Source of the DNA: Clostridiales bacterium
GTDB taxonomy: Bacteria; Bacillota; Clostridia; Clostridiales; Clostridiaceae
Assembly (NCBI GenBank): GCA_012519845.1
Contig: JAAYPK010000063.1
Coordinates: 1-64,000, forward strand
Length of the DNA stretch: 64,000 nt
Reading direction: 5' to 3'
The notes under the pieces were generated by a model that was given only the letters and a program-made list of their open reading frames with translations, did not search any database and was not told the DNA's origin. Every line of letters starts with the position of its first letter. The first letter of the stretch is position 1. Below, piece by piece: positions 1 through 9,007 of the stretch. A program made the position numbers and the translations under genes.

Positions 1-1206
1 TATAAATATGTTGACTTAAATATAGATTCTCCAAAATCTAAAGTTACTGGATTAAATATAACTGGTGATTATTATGCTAAATCATCATTATCAGTAATGG
101 CAACTGCTAGTCCAGATGATGCATCTATGTATAAGATAATGGCAGTAGACAGAAGCACAGAAAAATGGGTAACATTAAGTGATTGGAGTACAACAAAATC
201 AGTAACGTATACCCCAGTAAATCCAGGAACACATAGAGTAGTAGTATATGTAAAACATAAAAGTGTGAGTGGAGATGTTTATAGTGACTATAGATATGTG
301 GACATAAACATAAAACCAGCAAAATCAAGTGTAACTTCATTGGAAGTTTTGGGAAAAGTTGCTTTAGGAGAAACAGTTACAATAAAAGCAGCTGCAACTC
401 CTTCGGAAAATACATTATATAAGATAATGGCGGTAGATAGAAGTACAGAAGAATGGGTTACATTGAGTAATTGGAGTACAAGAAATCAAGCAACATATAC
501 GTTTAAGAATAATGCTCAATACAGATTTGTTGTATATGTTAAACATAGTAGTAAGAATCAAGATACAGAAGATGATTATAGATATGTGGATGTAAGTACC
601 TTGAGAGGAACTATAGTAATTGATCCAGGACATGGAGGAAGTGATCCAGGTGCAATAGGAAATGGGTTTTTAGAGAAAAATGGAACATTGGACATTTCAT
701 TCAAGTTAAAAAGCAAATTAGAAAATTTGGGTTATAAAGTTTATGTTACAAGAAGTGATGATAGTTATGTGGACTTATATGATAGGGCGAGGTTAGCGAA
801 TAATGTAAAAGCTGATTTGCTTGTAAGTATTCACCATAATGCATTTAGTGAAACATCTACTGGGATAGAGGTATTATATAGTGCACGTGACATGGATAGG
901 AATATTAGAAATGAAGCAATAAATATTGGATGGACTGACCCGGATATTACATATGCAGCTAGAGTGTCAACAAGTAGTACTATAGCAAAAGATTTATCAG
1001 CTAATTTAGCAAGTGCTTTAGGAATGGTAAACAGAGGCGCTAAGGAACAAAATTTAGCTGTTTGTAGGAATACTGCAATGCCATCAATTCTTGTAGAAGC
1101 AGGATTTATTACGAATCCAAATGATTGTAGTATAGTTATGAGTTCTTTTGGACAAGACCTAATAACAACAACTATTGCTAATGTAATAAGTAAATATATT
1201 AAGTAA
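1..1206 (+). CDS. N-acetylmuramoyl-L-alanine amidase with N-terminal Y_Y_Y-type repeats (5' end outside window)
   Basis: This peptidoglycan hydrolase cleaves the bond between N-acetylmuramic acid and L-alanine and probably acts outside the cell. The frame is open from base 1, and its first codons (YKYVDLNI) repeat the end of the following repeat units, so the listed ATG at 97 is internal and the gene runs in from the left. Two complete repeats of roughly 95 residues, each with YKIMAVDRSTE and YRYVD(I/V) motifs, resemble triple-tyrosine (Y_Y_Y) domains. An Amidase_3 domain begins near base 610: DPGHGG gives a zinc histidine, a following Glu and the His of SIHHN complete the zinc site, and VEAGF gives the catalytic Glu. 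The signal peptide would be upstream of the window. A hairpin terminator follows the stop, so the gene is separate from the glycan operon downstream. The amidase call is secure; the role of the repeats is inferred. Confidence 0.93.
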   Translation, partial: YKYVDLNIDSPKSKVTGLNITGDYYAKSSLSVMATASPDDASMYKIMAVDRSTEKWVTLSDWSTTKSVTYTPVNPGTHRVVVYVKHKSVSGDVYSDYRYVDINIKPAKSSVTSLEVLGKVALGETVTIKAAATPSENTLYKIMAVDRSTEEWVTLSNWSTRNQATYTFKNNAQYRFVVYVKHSSKNQDTEDDYRYVDVSTLRGTIVIDPGHGGSDPGAIGNGFLEKNGTLDISFKLKSKLENLGYKVYVTRSDDSYVDLYDRARLANNVKADLLVSIHHNAFSETSTGIEVLYSARDMDRNIRNEAINIGWTDPDITYAARVSTSSTIAKDLSANLASALGMVNRGAKEQNLAVCRNTAMPSILVEAGFITNPNDCSIVMSSFGQDLITTTIANVISKYIK

Positions 1207-1208
1207 AG

Positions 1209-1253
1209 AAAAGCTATTACAGAGGATTATTTCCTAATGTAATAGCTTTTTTG
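1209..1253 (+). terminator. Intrinsic terminator after the amidase
   Basis: A 12-bp stem (AAAGCTATTACA paired with TGTAATAGCTTT) is followed by a T-run a few bases after the amidase stop codon. Confidence 0.85.
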
Positions 1254-1280
1254 GGTAATAAGTAAAAAAATAATCCTAAG

Positions 1281-1309
1281 TAGACATAATAAAGTAATAA
1301 TAGTATAAT
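1281..1309 (+). promoter_or_regulatory. Sigma-A promoter of the glycan operon
   Basis: TAGACA (5 of 6 to consensus) and TATAAT are separated by 17 bp, about 40 bp upstream of the first gene of the operon and just after the amidase terminator. Confidence 0.75.
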
Positions 1310-1347
1310 TCAATAGGGAATTAATTTTCATTAATGGAGGAATTATA

Positions 1348-3180
1348 ATGAGCCGTTGGAGAACATTATTGTTAATTATTATAGATATGTTTATTGTTAA
1401 TATGGGTTATTTATTTGCTATTAATATAACTTACATGGATGAATTTACTGAAATTACTACAATATATTCAAAAGATTGTATAGCAGTTTCTTTAATATAT
1501 TTAGCTTGTTTTATTGGATTTAAGCTATATCATTCATTATGGGATTTAACTGGAACTGATGAATTTATACTATGTGTTGGAGGTTGTGTATTAGCAGGAA
1601 TTCTTTCATTAGGGTATACAAGGTTTTTAGGATCTACAATTCCATTAAATGTTTGTGTTGTAGCTGTATTAATAATAATGATATCAGTAATTGGATTAAG
1701 AATATTATTTAGATTATATAGAAGAATTCTTCTATATATGCCTTATAGAAATTCTAGCGATCAAAAAAGAGTATTGATTGTGGGAGCAGGATCGGCTGGA
1801 ACTATGATTATTAATGAGATGTTAGCTAGAAGGGAAATGAAGTATAATCCTGTGGTTTTGGTTGATGATTCATTGTATAAAAAAGGTAAAAGAATATCAG
1901 GAGTGACTGTTCAAGGAAATAGGTATGATATTCCAAGTCTAGTAGTTGATAATGAAATTGATGTAATAATAATTGCTATACCAACACTAGATAATAAAAA
2001 CAAAACAGAAATAATAGATATATGTAAAAAAACAAATTGTAAGCTTCAAATAATTCCTGGAATTTATGAAATTATTAAAGGTGATGCAACAATAAGCAGG
2101 ATAAAGGATGTAGAGGTAGAAGATTTATTAGGAAGAGATCCTATTGAGTTAGATAATAAAGGAATATCAAATTATATATCGGATAAAGTAGTTCTTGTGA
2201 CTGGTGGAGGAGGATCTATAGGATCTGAATTATGCAGGCAAATTGCAAATTATAAGCCAAAAGAACTTATTATTTTTGATATTTATGAAAATAATGCCTA
2301 TGACATTCAAAATGAATTAAAATATACATATTCAGAGTTGAAATTGAAAACATTAATTGGTTCAGTTAGAGATCAAGAAAGATTGAAGGAAATATTTGAT
2401 GAAAATAAAATAGATGTAGTATTTCATGCAGCAGCACATAAGCATGTGCCTTTGATGGAAGATAGTCCAAAGGAAGCAATAAAAAATAACGTTTTTGGTA
2501 CATTAAATTTAGTTAAAGAAGCAGATGCTCACAAAGTTGAAAGATTTGTTTTAATTTCAACTGATAAGGCTGTAAATCCAACTAATATTATGGGTGCGAC
2601 AAAAAGATTATGTGAAATGATTATTCAAGCTATGGATAAACAAAGTAATACAGAGTTTGTGGCAGTAAGATTTGGGAACGTATTAGGAAGTAATGGTTCT
2701 GTTATACCTTTATTTAAGAAACAAATAGAAAATGGTGGACCTGTAACTGTGACACATAAAAAAATAACAAGATATTTTATGTTAATACCAGAAGCTGCTC
2801 AATTAGTTTTACAAGCAGGAACTTTTGCAAATGGTGGAGAAATATTTGTTCTAGATATGGGAAAACCGGTAAAAATATATGATTTAGCTTGTGATTTAAT
2901 AAGATTATCAGGTTTTGAACCAAATGTAGATATTAAAATAGAAATTACTGGTTTAAGGCCAGGGGAAAAGTTGTATGAAGAATTATTAATGAGTGAAGAA
3001 GGATTAAAAAATACAGCTCATAATAAGATATATATTGGTAAACCAACTTTTGAAAATATGGAAATGTTACAAAAAAAATTAGATTCATTAAAAGAATTGT
3101 TAGATGAAAATGATATAGATAAAATAAAAGATAAGATGGAAGTTATTGTACCTACTTATCATAGAGAAGATAGAAATTAA
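1348..3180 (+). CDS. Membrane nucleotide-sugar 4,6-dehydratase, PglF/WbpM/CapD family
   Basis: Enzymes of this family convert UDP-GlcNAc to a 4-keto-6-deoxy sugar, the first step toward bacillosamine-like or related deoxyamino sugars. The 610 residues match the long membrane-bound form. About four N-terminal membrane segments (residues 1-120) are followed by a CoA-binding-like Rossmann domain (GAGSAGTMIINEM near 147) and a second Rossmann SDR domain starting at VTGGGGSIGSELCRQ near residue 285. The motif STDKAVNPTNIMGATKR is the conserved active-site region of this family. The ATG has a good GGAGG site. It is the first gene after the TAGACA/TATAAT promoter and is followed closely by a WbpD-like acetyltransferase. 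The exact substrate and product stereochemistry cannot be read from sequence. The family call is firm. Confidence 0.93.
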   Translation: MSRWRTLLLIIIDMFIVNMGYLFAINITYMDEFTEITTIYSKDCIAVSLIYLACFIGFKLYHSLWDLTGTDEFILCVGGCVLAGILSLGYTRFLGSTIPLNVCVVAVLIIMISVIGLRILFRLYRRILLYMPYRNSSDQKRVLIVGAGSAGTMIINEMLARREMKYNPVVLVDDSLYKKGKRISGVTVQGNRYDIPSLVVDNEIDVIIIAIPTLDNKNKTEIIDICKKTNCKLQIIPGIYEIIKGDATISRIKDVEVEDLLGRDPIELDNKGISNYISDKVVLVTGGGGSIGSELCRQIANYKPKELIIFDIYENNAYDIQNELKYTYSELKLKTLIGSVRDQERLKEIFDENKIDVVFHAAAHKHVPLMEDSPKEAIKNNVFGTLNLVKEADAHKVERFVLISTDKAVNPTNIMGATKRLCEMIIQAMDKQSNTEFVAVRFGNVLGSNGSVIPLFKKQIENGGPVTVTHKKITRYFMLIPEAAQLVLQAGTFANGGEIFVLDMGKPVKIYDLACDLIRLSGFEPNVDIKIEITGLRPGEKLYEELLMSEEGLKNTAHNKIYIGKPTFENMEMLQKKLDSLKELLDENDIDKIKDKMEVIVPTYHREDRN

Positions 3181-3205
3181 AATAATTAAATAAGTGGTGA
3201 AAAAG

Positions 3206-3775
3206 ATGAAAAAATATTTCAAACATGAATCAAGTTATGTAGATGATGGAGCTGTTATTGGAGAGGGGACTAAGATATGGCATTTTTCTCATATTATGTC
3301 TGGAAGTGTAATTGGGGAAAAGTGCAATATAGGACAAAATGTTGTTATTTCACCTGGAGTAACACTAGGAAACTTAGTAAAAATACAAAATAATGTTTCG
3401 GTATATACTGGCGTTGTTTGCGAAGATGGAGTATTTCTAGGTCCATCATGTGTATTTACTAATGTTATAAATCCAAGAAGTTTTATAGAAAGAAAAAATG
3501 AATATAAAAAAACAGTTTTAAAAAGAGGTTCTTCAGTTGGTGCTAATGTAACAATTGTGTGTGGAAATACTATCGGTAAATATGCATTAATTGGAGCAGG
3601 AGCAGTAGTTACAAAGGATGTGCCAGATTATGCATTAGTAGTTGGTAATCCAGGAAAGATAATTGGATATGTTTGTGAGTGTGGAGAAAGAATTCATTTT
3701 ACAGATGGGGAAGCAACTTGCAAAGAATGTGGTAAAAAGTATTCTAATATAGATAACCTTGTGAAAGAAATATAA
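3206..3775 (+). CDS. WbpD-like left-handed beta-helix N-acetyltransferase
   Basis: Proteins of this type acetylate amino groups on nucleotide sugars, for example the 3-amino group in UDP-GlcNAc(3NAc)A synthesis. The sequence shows hexapeptide repeats from residue 15 onward (VIGEGTKIWHFSHI, IGEKCNIGQNV) and the terminal IGAGAVVTKDVPDYALVVGNP motif of acyl-CoA-dependent transferases. A four-cysteine tail (CECG and CKECG) resembles a zinc ribbon, as in WbpD relatives. The track starts at a GTG at 3194, but GTGGTGAA reads better as the ribosome binding site for the ATG at 3206, giving 189 residues. It follows the 4,6-dehydratase by 25 bp. A WbpB-like dehydrogenase lies further down at 19.9 kb. 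It could also supply the acetylation step of legionaminic acid synthesis, because no classical LegH is present in the window. Confidence 0.85.
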   Translation: MKKYFKHESSYVDDGAVIGEGTKIWHFSHIMSGSVIGEKCNIGQNVVISPGVTLGNLVKIQNNVSVYTGVVCEDGVFLGPSCVFTNVINPRSFIERKNEYKKTVLKRGSSVGANVTIVCGNTIGKYALIGAGAVVTKDVPDYALVVGNPGKIIGYVCECGERIHFTDGEATCKECGKKYSNIDNLVKEI

Positions 3776-3795
3776 TAAGTAAATGGTGATGTGCT

Positions 3796-4866
3796 ATGAA
3801 TAATGGACTAAATTTAATAATAAAAAGTAATTGTACTGTAAGGGATGCCTTAAAAAAAATTGATAAAGAATCTAAAGGAATAGCTTTAATAACTGATGAA
3901 AATAATAAATTCCTTGGTACTATTACAGATGGTGATATTCGTAGGTGGATATTAAAAAATGGTAGCATGGATGAAAATGTATGTAAAGTCATGAATAGTA
4001 AACCTATAGTATTAAGGGACTATGAAGAAAATAAAGCTAAAAATATAATGACTAAAAATGGGATTACTGCAGTACCAATATTGTCAAAAGAAAATGAAGT
4101 GATAAAAGTTCTTTTTTTATATGACTTTAACTATAAAGAACAGAATAATAAGGAATTAAAAGATACTCCTGTGGTAATTATGGCTGGAGGACTAGGAACA
4201 AGATTATATCCTTATACAAAAATATTACCTAAACCATTAATTCCAATTGGGGATACACCAATAATAGAAAGAATTATAGATAAATTCAGAGAGTATTCAG
4301 TAAGAGATTTTTATCTTACAGTTAATTATAAAAAGAATATGATAAAATCATATTTTAATGATTTAGAAAAAGAGTATAATGTCCATTATGTAGATGAGGA
4401 TAAACCATTAGGAACAGGAGGTAGTTTATCTTTACTTAAAGGTAAAATCAATGAAACTTTTTTTGTATCTAATTGTGACATTTTAATTGACGGTGAATAT
4501 GACAAAATACTAAAACATCATAAGGAATCTGGTAATAAAATTACAATAGTTTCTTCTATAAAGAATTTCACAATTCCATATGGAGTATTTAAACTTAATG
4601 ATGAAGGGTATATAAATGAAATACAAGAAAAACCTGAGTATAGTTATTTAATAAATACTGGAATGTATGTGTTAGAACCAGAAGTTCTCAATGATATACC
4701 AGAAAATCAATTTTATAATTTGCCGGATATTGTAGAAAAATATATGAAAGATAATATAAAAGTAGGTGTGTATCCTATTAGTGAATCTTCATGGATGGAT
4801 ATGGGCCAAATAAGTGAAATGCGAGATATGATTGAAAGAATAGAAAAAAGAGAAAATGATAAATAG
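3796..4866 (+). CDS. ptmE: CBS-domain nucleotidyltransferase, PtmE-like (glucosamine-1-phosphate guanylyltransferase)
   Basis: In the Campylobacter legionaminic acid pathway PtmE makes GDP-glucosamine from glucosamine-1-phosphate and GTP, committing hexosamine to the GDP-linked route. This 356-residue protein has the same architecture. Two N-terminal CBS motifs cover residues 1-115 (including GTITDGDIRRWIL and MTKNGITAVPIL). A nucleotidyltransferase domain starts with VVIMAGGLGTRLYPYTKILPKP around residue 126 and carries DKPLGTGGSL and a SNCDIL metal-binding aspartate. It sits immediately upstream of legB (about 11 bp) within a legionaminic gene set, which supports the assignment. The nucleotide preference (GTP rather than CTP or TTP) is inferred from context only. 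The start ATG has a weak GGTGATG site. Confidence 0.82.
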   Translation: MNNGLNLIIKSNCTVRDALKKIDKESKGIALITDENNKFLGTITDGDIRRWILKNGSMDENVCKVMNSKPIVLRDYEENKAKNIMTKNGITAVPILSKENEVIKVLFLYDFNYKEQNNKELKDTPVVIMAGGLGTRLYPYTKILPKPLIPIGDTPIIERIIDKFREYSVRDFYLTVNYKKNMIKSYFNDLEKEYNVHYVDEDKPLGTGGSLSLLKGKINETFFVSNCDILIDGEYDKILKHHKESGNKITIVSSIKNFTIPYGVFKLNDEGYINEIQEKPEYSYLINTGMYVLEPEVLNDIPENQFYNLPDIVEKYMKDNIKVGVYPISESSWMDMGQISEMRDMIERIEKRENDK

Positions 4867-4877
4867 GAGTGAAAATT

Positions 4878-5870
4878 GTGAATTTAAAAGGAAAAAAAGT
4901 ATTAGTTACTGGAGCAGAAGGCTTTATTGGAAGTCATTTAACTGAAAGATTAGTAGAATTAGGAGCAGATGTTACAGCACTTGTTCAATATAACTCATTT
5001 AATAACTGGGGATGGATAGATACTTTTGATAAAAATGTTTTAGATAGCATTAGAGTAGAAACTGGAGATATTAGAGAATTAGATGGTATGAATAGAATTA
5101 TTAAAGGACAAGAAGTTGTAATGCATTTAGCTGCTTTAATTGCAATTCCTTATTCATATTTATCACCAATGGCTTACGTAAGAACAAATGTTGAAGGGAC
5201 TACAAATGTTCTGGAAGCATGTAGGATGAACGATGTTCAAAAAATAGTACATACATCAACATCGGAGACATATGGAACGGCATTATATGTACCTATTGAT
5301 GAAAAGCATCCAATGCAAGGACAATCACCATATTCAGCTTCAAAAATAGGAGCTGATAAAATGGCAGAAAGTTTTTACAGATCTTTCAATATGCCAATTG
5401 CTACTATCAGACCGTTTAATACATATGGTCCTAGACAATCAGCTAGAGCTGTAATTCCTACAATTATATCTCAAATTTTAGCAGGGAAAAAAGAAATTAA
5501 ACTAGGAAGTCTTACACCAACAAGAGATTTTAACTATGTTAAAGATACTGCAGAAGCTTTTGTTAAAATTGCAGAAAGTGATGCTGCTATTGGAGAAGTA
5601 ATTAATGCTGGATCTAATTATGAAATTTCCATCGGTGATACTGTTAAAAAAATTATTGATATAATAGGACATGATGTTAAAATAATATGTGATGAAGAAA
5701 GAATAAGACCAGAGAAAAGTGAAGTAAATAGACTTTGGGCAGATAATACAAAGATAAAAGAAATTACTGGATGGACTCCAAAATACTCAATTGATGATGG
5801 CTTAAAAGAAACTGTTGAGTGGATAAAGAACAATATGGATAAGTTTAAAACAGATATTTACAATGTATAA
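4878..5870 (+). CDS. legB: LegB-like NAD-dependent GDP-sugar 4,6-dehydratase
   Basis: LegB converts GDP-GlcNAc to GDP-2-acetamido-2,6-dideoxy-4-keto-glucose. The protein is an extended short-chain dehydrogenase: VLVTGAEGFIGSHLTERL is the Rossmann NAD-binding loop, HTSTSETYG carries the catalytic Thr/Glu typical of 4,6-dehydratases, and YSASKIGADK gives the YxxxK pair. RPFNTYGPRQSARAVIPTII is characteristic of this subgroup. The track opens at a GTG at 4869, but that codon overlaps the AGGAG site. The GTG at 4878 has proper spacing and gives 330 residues beginning MNLKGKKVLVTGA. It lies between ptmE and legC in the operon. The dehydratase call is firm; LegB specificity rests on its neighbours and length. 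Confidence 0.88.
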   Translation: MNLKGKKVLVTGAEGFIGSHLTERLVELGADVTALVQYNSFNNWGWIDTFDKNVLDSIRVETGDIRELDGMNRIIKGQEVVMHLAALIAIPYSYLSPMAYVRTNVEGTTNVLEACRMNDVQKIVHTSTSETYGTALYVPIDEKHPMQGQSPYSASKIGADKMAESFYRSFNMPIATIRPFNTYGPRQSARAVIPTIISQILAGKKEIKLGSLTPTRDFNYVKDTAEAFVKIAESDAAIGEVINAGSNYEISIGDTVKKIIDIIGHDVKIICDEERIRPEKSEVNRLWADNTKIKEITGWTPKYSIDDGLKETVEWIKNNMDKFKTDIYNV

Positions 5871-5876
5871 TTATCA

Positions 5877-5906
5877 TTTTGGAGATTACTAAGGTAATCT
5901 CTAAAA
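5877..5906 (+). other. 13-bp hairpin between legB and legC
   Basis: TTTTGGAGATTAC pairs with GTAATCTCTAAAA (one G-U) around a TAAG loop, ending five bases before the AGGAAGG ribosome binding site of legC. No T-run follows, so it is not a standard terminator. It may be an mRNA stability or processing element. Confidence 0.65.
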
Positions 5907-5929
5907 TTATAGGAAGGAAAGTGTTGAAA

Positions 5930-7033
5930 ATGATACCTTTATGTATACCTGAAATAAAAGGAAACGAGTGGAAATATGTTAAAGAGTGCTTAGATACTAA
6001 TTGGGTTTCATCAGTAGGAAGTTATGTAAATAAGTTTGAAGAAGATTTTGCAAAGTATCAAAATGCTAAAGCAGCAGTAGTAACAATGAATGGGACAGCA
6101 GCATTACAATTAGCCTTAGAAACTTTGGGTATTGGTGAAGGCGATGAAGTTATAGTTTCATCTATGACATTTATTTCACCAGTTAACACCATTAATTATG
6201 TAGGTGCAACACCAGTTTTTGTAGATGTAAATAGAGATACTTTTGTAATGGATGCAAATAAAGTAGAAGAATTGATAACAGAAAAAACTAAAGCTATAAT
6301 GCCAATACATATTTATGGGTATCCTGTTGACATGGATAAGATTAATGAAATTGCTAAAAAGCATGGGTTATATGTTATTGAAGATGCAACAGAAGCATTA
6401 GGGTCAACTTATAAGGGAAAGAAGCTTGGAAGTATAGGCGATATAGGATGCTTTAGCTTTAATGGAAATAAGTTAATAACAACAGGAGCAGGTGGAATGC
6501 TTGTTACTAATAATGACAAGTGGGGAGAAAGAGCTAAGTATTTATCAACTCAAACTAAGACAATTTTAGATAATGGAGCATTTTATCATAAAGAAATAGG
6601 ATATAACTTTAGAATGCCAAATCTTTTAGCGGCTGTAGGAGTTGCACAATTAGAAATGGTGCCAGAATATTTAAAAGCAAAAATACGTAATGCAAAGCTT
6701 TATAATGAGTTACTAAAGGATGTTAAGGGAATAACTTTAATTAAGAATGATGATAATGAAGTATCTAATTGCTATTGGTTATATTCAGTGTTAGTAGAAG
6801 ATGATTTCCCAGTTAGTAGAGATGAATTAATTTCTATTTTAAAGGAAAACGAAATAGGAGCAAGACCATTTTTTATGCCAGTTCATGAAATGCCACCATA
6901 TATGGAATATAAACATGGAGATATGGCTATTACCAAAGAAGTAAGTTCAAAAGGTGTTAATTTACCAAGTTCAGTTTCTTTATCAGAAGAAGAAGTTAAA
7001 AAAGTATGTGAAGTAATTAAAAATATAAAATAA
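5930..7033 (+). CDS. legC: LegC-like PLP-dependent sugar aminotransferase (DegT/DnrJ/EryC1 family)
   Basis: LegC transfers an amino group to C4 of the 4-keto GDP-sugar made by LegB. The protein is a fold-type I sugar aminotransferase: MNGTAALQLALE near residue 50 binds PLP phosphate, a VIEDATEALG segment supplies the PLP aspartate, and SFNGNKLITTGAGGM carries the Schiff-base lysine. A C-terminal ARPFFMPVHEMPPY stretch matches this group. The track start is a TTG at 5879 that lies inside a hairpin. The ATG at 5930, after AGGAAGG, gives 367 residues starting MIPLCIPEIKGNEW, the usual LegC beginning. A GTG at 5921 and a TTG at 5924 are in frame but fit the ribosome binding site less well. A strong hairpin terminator follows, splitting this block from legF. 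Confidence 0.88.
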   Translation: MIPLCIPEIKGNEWKYVKECLDTNWVSSVGSYVNKFEEDFAKYQNAKAAVVTMNGTAALQLALETLGIGEGDEVIVSSMTFISPVNTINYVGATPVFVDVNRDTFVMDANKVEELITEKTKAIMPIHIYGYPVDMDKINEIAKKHGLYVIEDATEALGSTYKGKKLGSIGDIGCFSFNGNKLITTGAGGMLVTNNDKWGERAKYLSTQTKTILDNGAFYHKEIGYNFRMPNLLAAVGVAQLEMVPEYLKAKIRNAKLYNELLKDVKGITLIKNDDNEVSNCYWLYSVLVEDDFPVSRDELISILKENEIGARPFFMPVHEMPPYMEYKHGDMAITKEVSSKGVNLPSSVSLSEEEVKKVCEVIKNIK

Positions 7034-7076
7034 AAATTGACTATGATAAAATAATTATTTTATCATAGTCTTTTAT
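7034..7076 (+). terminator. Intrinsic terminator after legC
   Basis: A near-perfect palindrome (GACTATGATAAAAT...ATTTTATCATAGTC) is followed by TTTTATATTTT directly after the legC stop. Confidence 0.85.
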
Positions 7077-7104
7077 ATTTTGCTTATTATATTTATGATA
7101 TAAT
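7077..7104 (+). promoter_or_regulatory. Extended -10 promoter for legF
   Basis: TGATATAAT forms an extended -10 box (TATAAT at 7099-7104) about 38 bp upstream of legF, right after the legC terminator. The -35 (ATTTTG, 16 bp upstream) is weak. Confidence 0.55.
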
Positions 7105-7141
7105 TATATAGGAAATTTGGCATATATTAAGGAGAGAAAAG

Positions 7142-7840
7142 ATGGAAAAGAAAATTTTGGCTATTATCCCGGCGAGGGGTGGGTCTAAAGGAATACCAAG
7201 GAAAAATATTAAGAATATATGTGGAAGACCTCTTATAAGTTATACAATTATGGCGGCAAAGAACTGTAAATATATAGATAGAGTAATTGTTTCTACTGAA
7301 GATGAAGAAATTGCTGAAGTAAGCAAAGCTTTTGGAGCAGAAATACCTTTTTTAAGACCTAAAGAGTTAGCTGAAGATACTTCACCTACAATAGAATGTA
7401 TTATAGATGCTATTAACAAATTAAAAGAAAATGAAGGATATTATCCAGAATATGTAGCATTATTACAGTGTACATCACCCTTAAGAACTAGCAGGCATAT
7501 AGATGAAGCTATAGAGCAATTACTAAATAGTAAAAGAGATGGAATAATATCAGTAAATGAAGTTGAAAGCAATCCTTACTGGACCAATATAATAAAAGAC
7601 GGCAAATTAGAATATTTTATTGAAGAAGGTAAGAGAATAACACGAAGACAAGATTTACCTAAGATATATGAAATGAATGGAGCAATATATATAATAAAAA
7701 CTGATATACTAATTAAAGAAAAAACATTTGAAAGTGAAAATGTTGGAGCATATGTTATGAATACAAAAGATTCAGTGGATATTGATGATTTATTAGATTT
7801 TAAATTTGCAGAATTAATATTAAGTGAAGGTGAAAAGTAA
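7142..7840 (+). CDS. legF: CMP-nonulosonate cytidylyltransferase, LegF/NeuA-like
   Basis: This enzyme activates a nonulosonic acid (legionaminic acid by context) with CTP to give the CMP-sugar donor used by glycosyltransferases. The N-terminus carries the CMP-sialate synthetase signature IIPARGGSKGIPRKNIK at residues 7-23. LLQCTSPLRTSRHIDEAI is the next conserved block, and DIDDLLDF near the C-terminus is the usual acidic motif. Its 232 residues are normal for the short form. It starts a new transcription unit behind an extended -10 promoter, with AAGGAGAG before the ATG. It is followed one base later by legG, whose ribosome binding site lies in the legF end. The cytidylyltransferase call is firm; choosing legionaminic acid over sialic or pseudaminic acid depends on the LegB/LegC/LegG neighbours. 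Confidence 0.92.
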   Translation: MEKKILAIIPARGGSKGIPRKNIKNICGRPLISYTIMAAKNCKYIDRVIVSTEDEEIAEVSKAFGAEIPFLRPKELAEDTSPTIECIIDAINKLKENEGYYPEYVALLQCTSPLRTSRHIDEAIEQLLNSKRDGIISVNEVESNPYWTNIIKDGKLEYFIEEGKRITRRQDLPKIYEMNGAIYIIKTDILIKEKTFESENVGAYVMNTKDSVDIDDLLDFKFAELILSEGEK

Positions 7841-7841
7841 T

Positions 7842-8993
7842 ATGAAAAATATAGCGGTAGTAACTGGTACTAGAGCTGAATATGGGTTGTTAAAGAATAT
7901 TATGATTGCAATAGATGAGGATAAAGAGCTAAATTTACAATTGATTGTTACAGGAATGCATCTTTCAGAAAAGTACGGATTAAGTGTAAGGGATATTATT
8001 AAAGATGGATTTAAAATTGATGAAGAGATTCCAATATTAGTTGATACCATAGAAAAGAATAAAAATGCGCTTGAAATGGGGAAGGCAGTTACAGCTTTTG
8101 CAAAGACTTTTCAAAGATTGAAGCCTGATATACTATTAGTTCTTGGAGATAGATATGAAGTTTTTGCAGCAGCATCTACAGCAATGTTAATGGGAATAGC
8201 TATAGCTCACATTGCAGGAGGAGAAGTTACTGAAGGCGCAATGGATGATCAAATTAGACATGCGATAACAAAAATGGCACATATTCATTTCCCGGGAGCA
8301 CAAATTTATGCAGATAACATTAAAAGGATGGGAGAAGAATCTTTTAGAATACATAATGTGGGTGATTCGGGAATAGAAAACATAAAATTAACTACATTAA
8401 TGTCTAAAGAAGAATTGTCTGAAAGTTTAAATATGAATGTAGATGAAAATACATTACTTATTACATATCATCCTGTTACTCTTGAGTATGATGACATTGA
8501 AAGACAGATAGATAACTTAATTATAGCGCTAGATAAAGTTAATAAAAAAATGATAATTACATATCCAAACTCAGATAATGGAAGTGATAAAATTATTGTT
8601 GCTTTGGAAAAATTTGCTTCAAACAATACTAATGTACATTTGTATAAAAACTTAGGTAGTTTAAGATATTTAAGTGCAATGAACATTTGTGAGGCGGTTA
8701 TTGGGAATTCATCAAGTGCATTAATAGAAGCGCCTTTTCTAAAAAAACCAGTGGTAAATATAGGGAATAGGCAGAGGGGTAGGCTGATGGCAGATAATGT
8801 TATACAATGTGGATATGATGTAGACGAAATCTTTGATGCCATTAACAAAGCAATCTCATATGAGTTCAAAGATAAAGTTAAAAATGTAAAGAGCTTGTAT
8901 GGAGAAGGTAATACAAGTGAAGAAATAGTAAAAATACTTAAAAATACCAATATAGATGATAAGCTTTTAATGAAAAAATTATCATGGGATTAA
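7842..8993 (+). CDS. legG: Hydrolysing NDP-sugar 2-epimerase, LegG/NeuC-like
   Basis: LegG removes the nucleotide and inverts C2 to give the free 2,4-diacetamido-2,4,6-trideoxymannose that LegI condenses with phosphoenolpyruvate. The sequence has the WecB/NeuC epimerase fold with the hydrolysing-type motifs VVTGTRAEYGLL at the N-terminus, HIAGGEVTEGAMDDQIRHA near residue 125, VGDSGIENI, TYHPVT and GNSSSALIEAP. The track begins at 7824 inside legF. The ATG at 7842, after the legF stop and AAGGTGAAAAG, gives 383 residues and the normal N-terminus. It is translationally adjacent to legF and followed 14 bp later by a PLP-enzyme gene. Family call firm; LegG rather than NeuC from context. Confidence 0.9.
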   Translation: MKNIAVVTGTRAEYGLLKNIMIAIDEDKELNLQLIVTGMHLSEKYGLSVRDIIKDGFKIDEEIPILVDTIEKNKNALEMGKAVTAFAKTFQRLKPDILLVLGDRYEVFAAASTAMLMGIAIAHIAGGEVTEGAMDDQIRHAITKMAHIHFPGAQIYADNIKRMGEESFRIHNVGDSGIENIKLTTLMSKEELSESLNMNVDENTLLITYHPVTLEYDDIERQIDNLIIALDKVNKKMIITYPNSDNGSDKIIVALEKFASNNTNVHLYKNLGSLRYLSAMNICEAVIGNSSSALIEAPFLKKPVVNIGNRQRGRLMADNVIQCGYDVDEIFDAINKAISYEFKDKVKNVKSLYGEGNTSEEIVKILKNTNIDDKLLMKKLSWD

Positions 8994-9007
8994 TTTAGGG
9001 AGAGATA

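Noticed and set aside
8468-8950. 160-residue minus-strand ORF in legG
   Set aside because: It is antisense to conserved legG motifs and has no ribosome binding site or neighbours on that strand.
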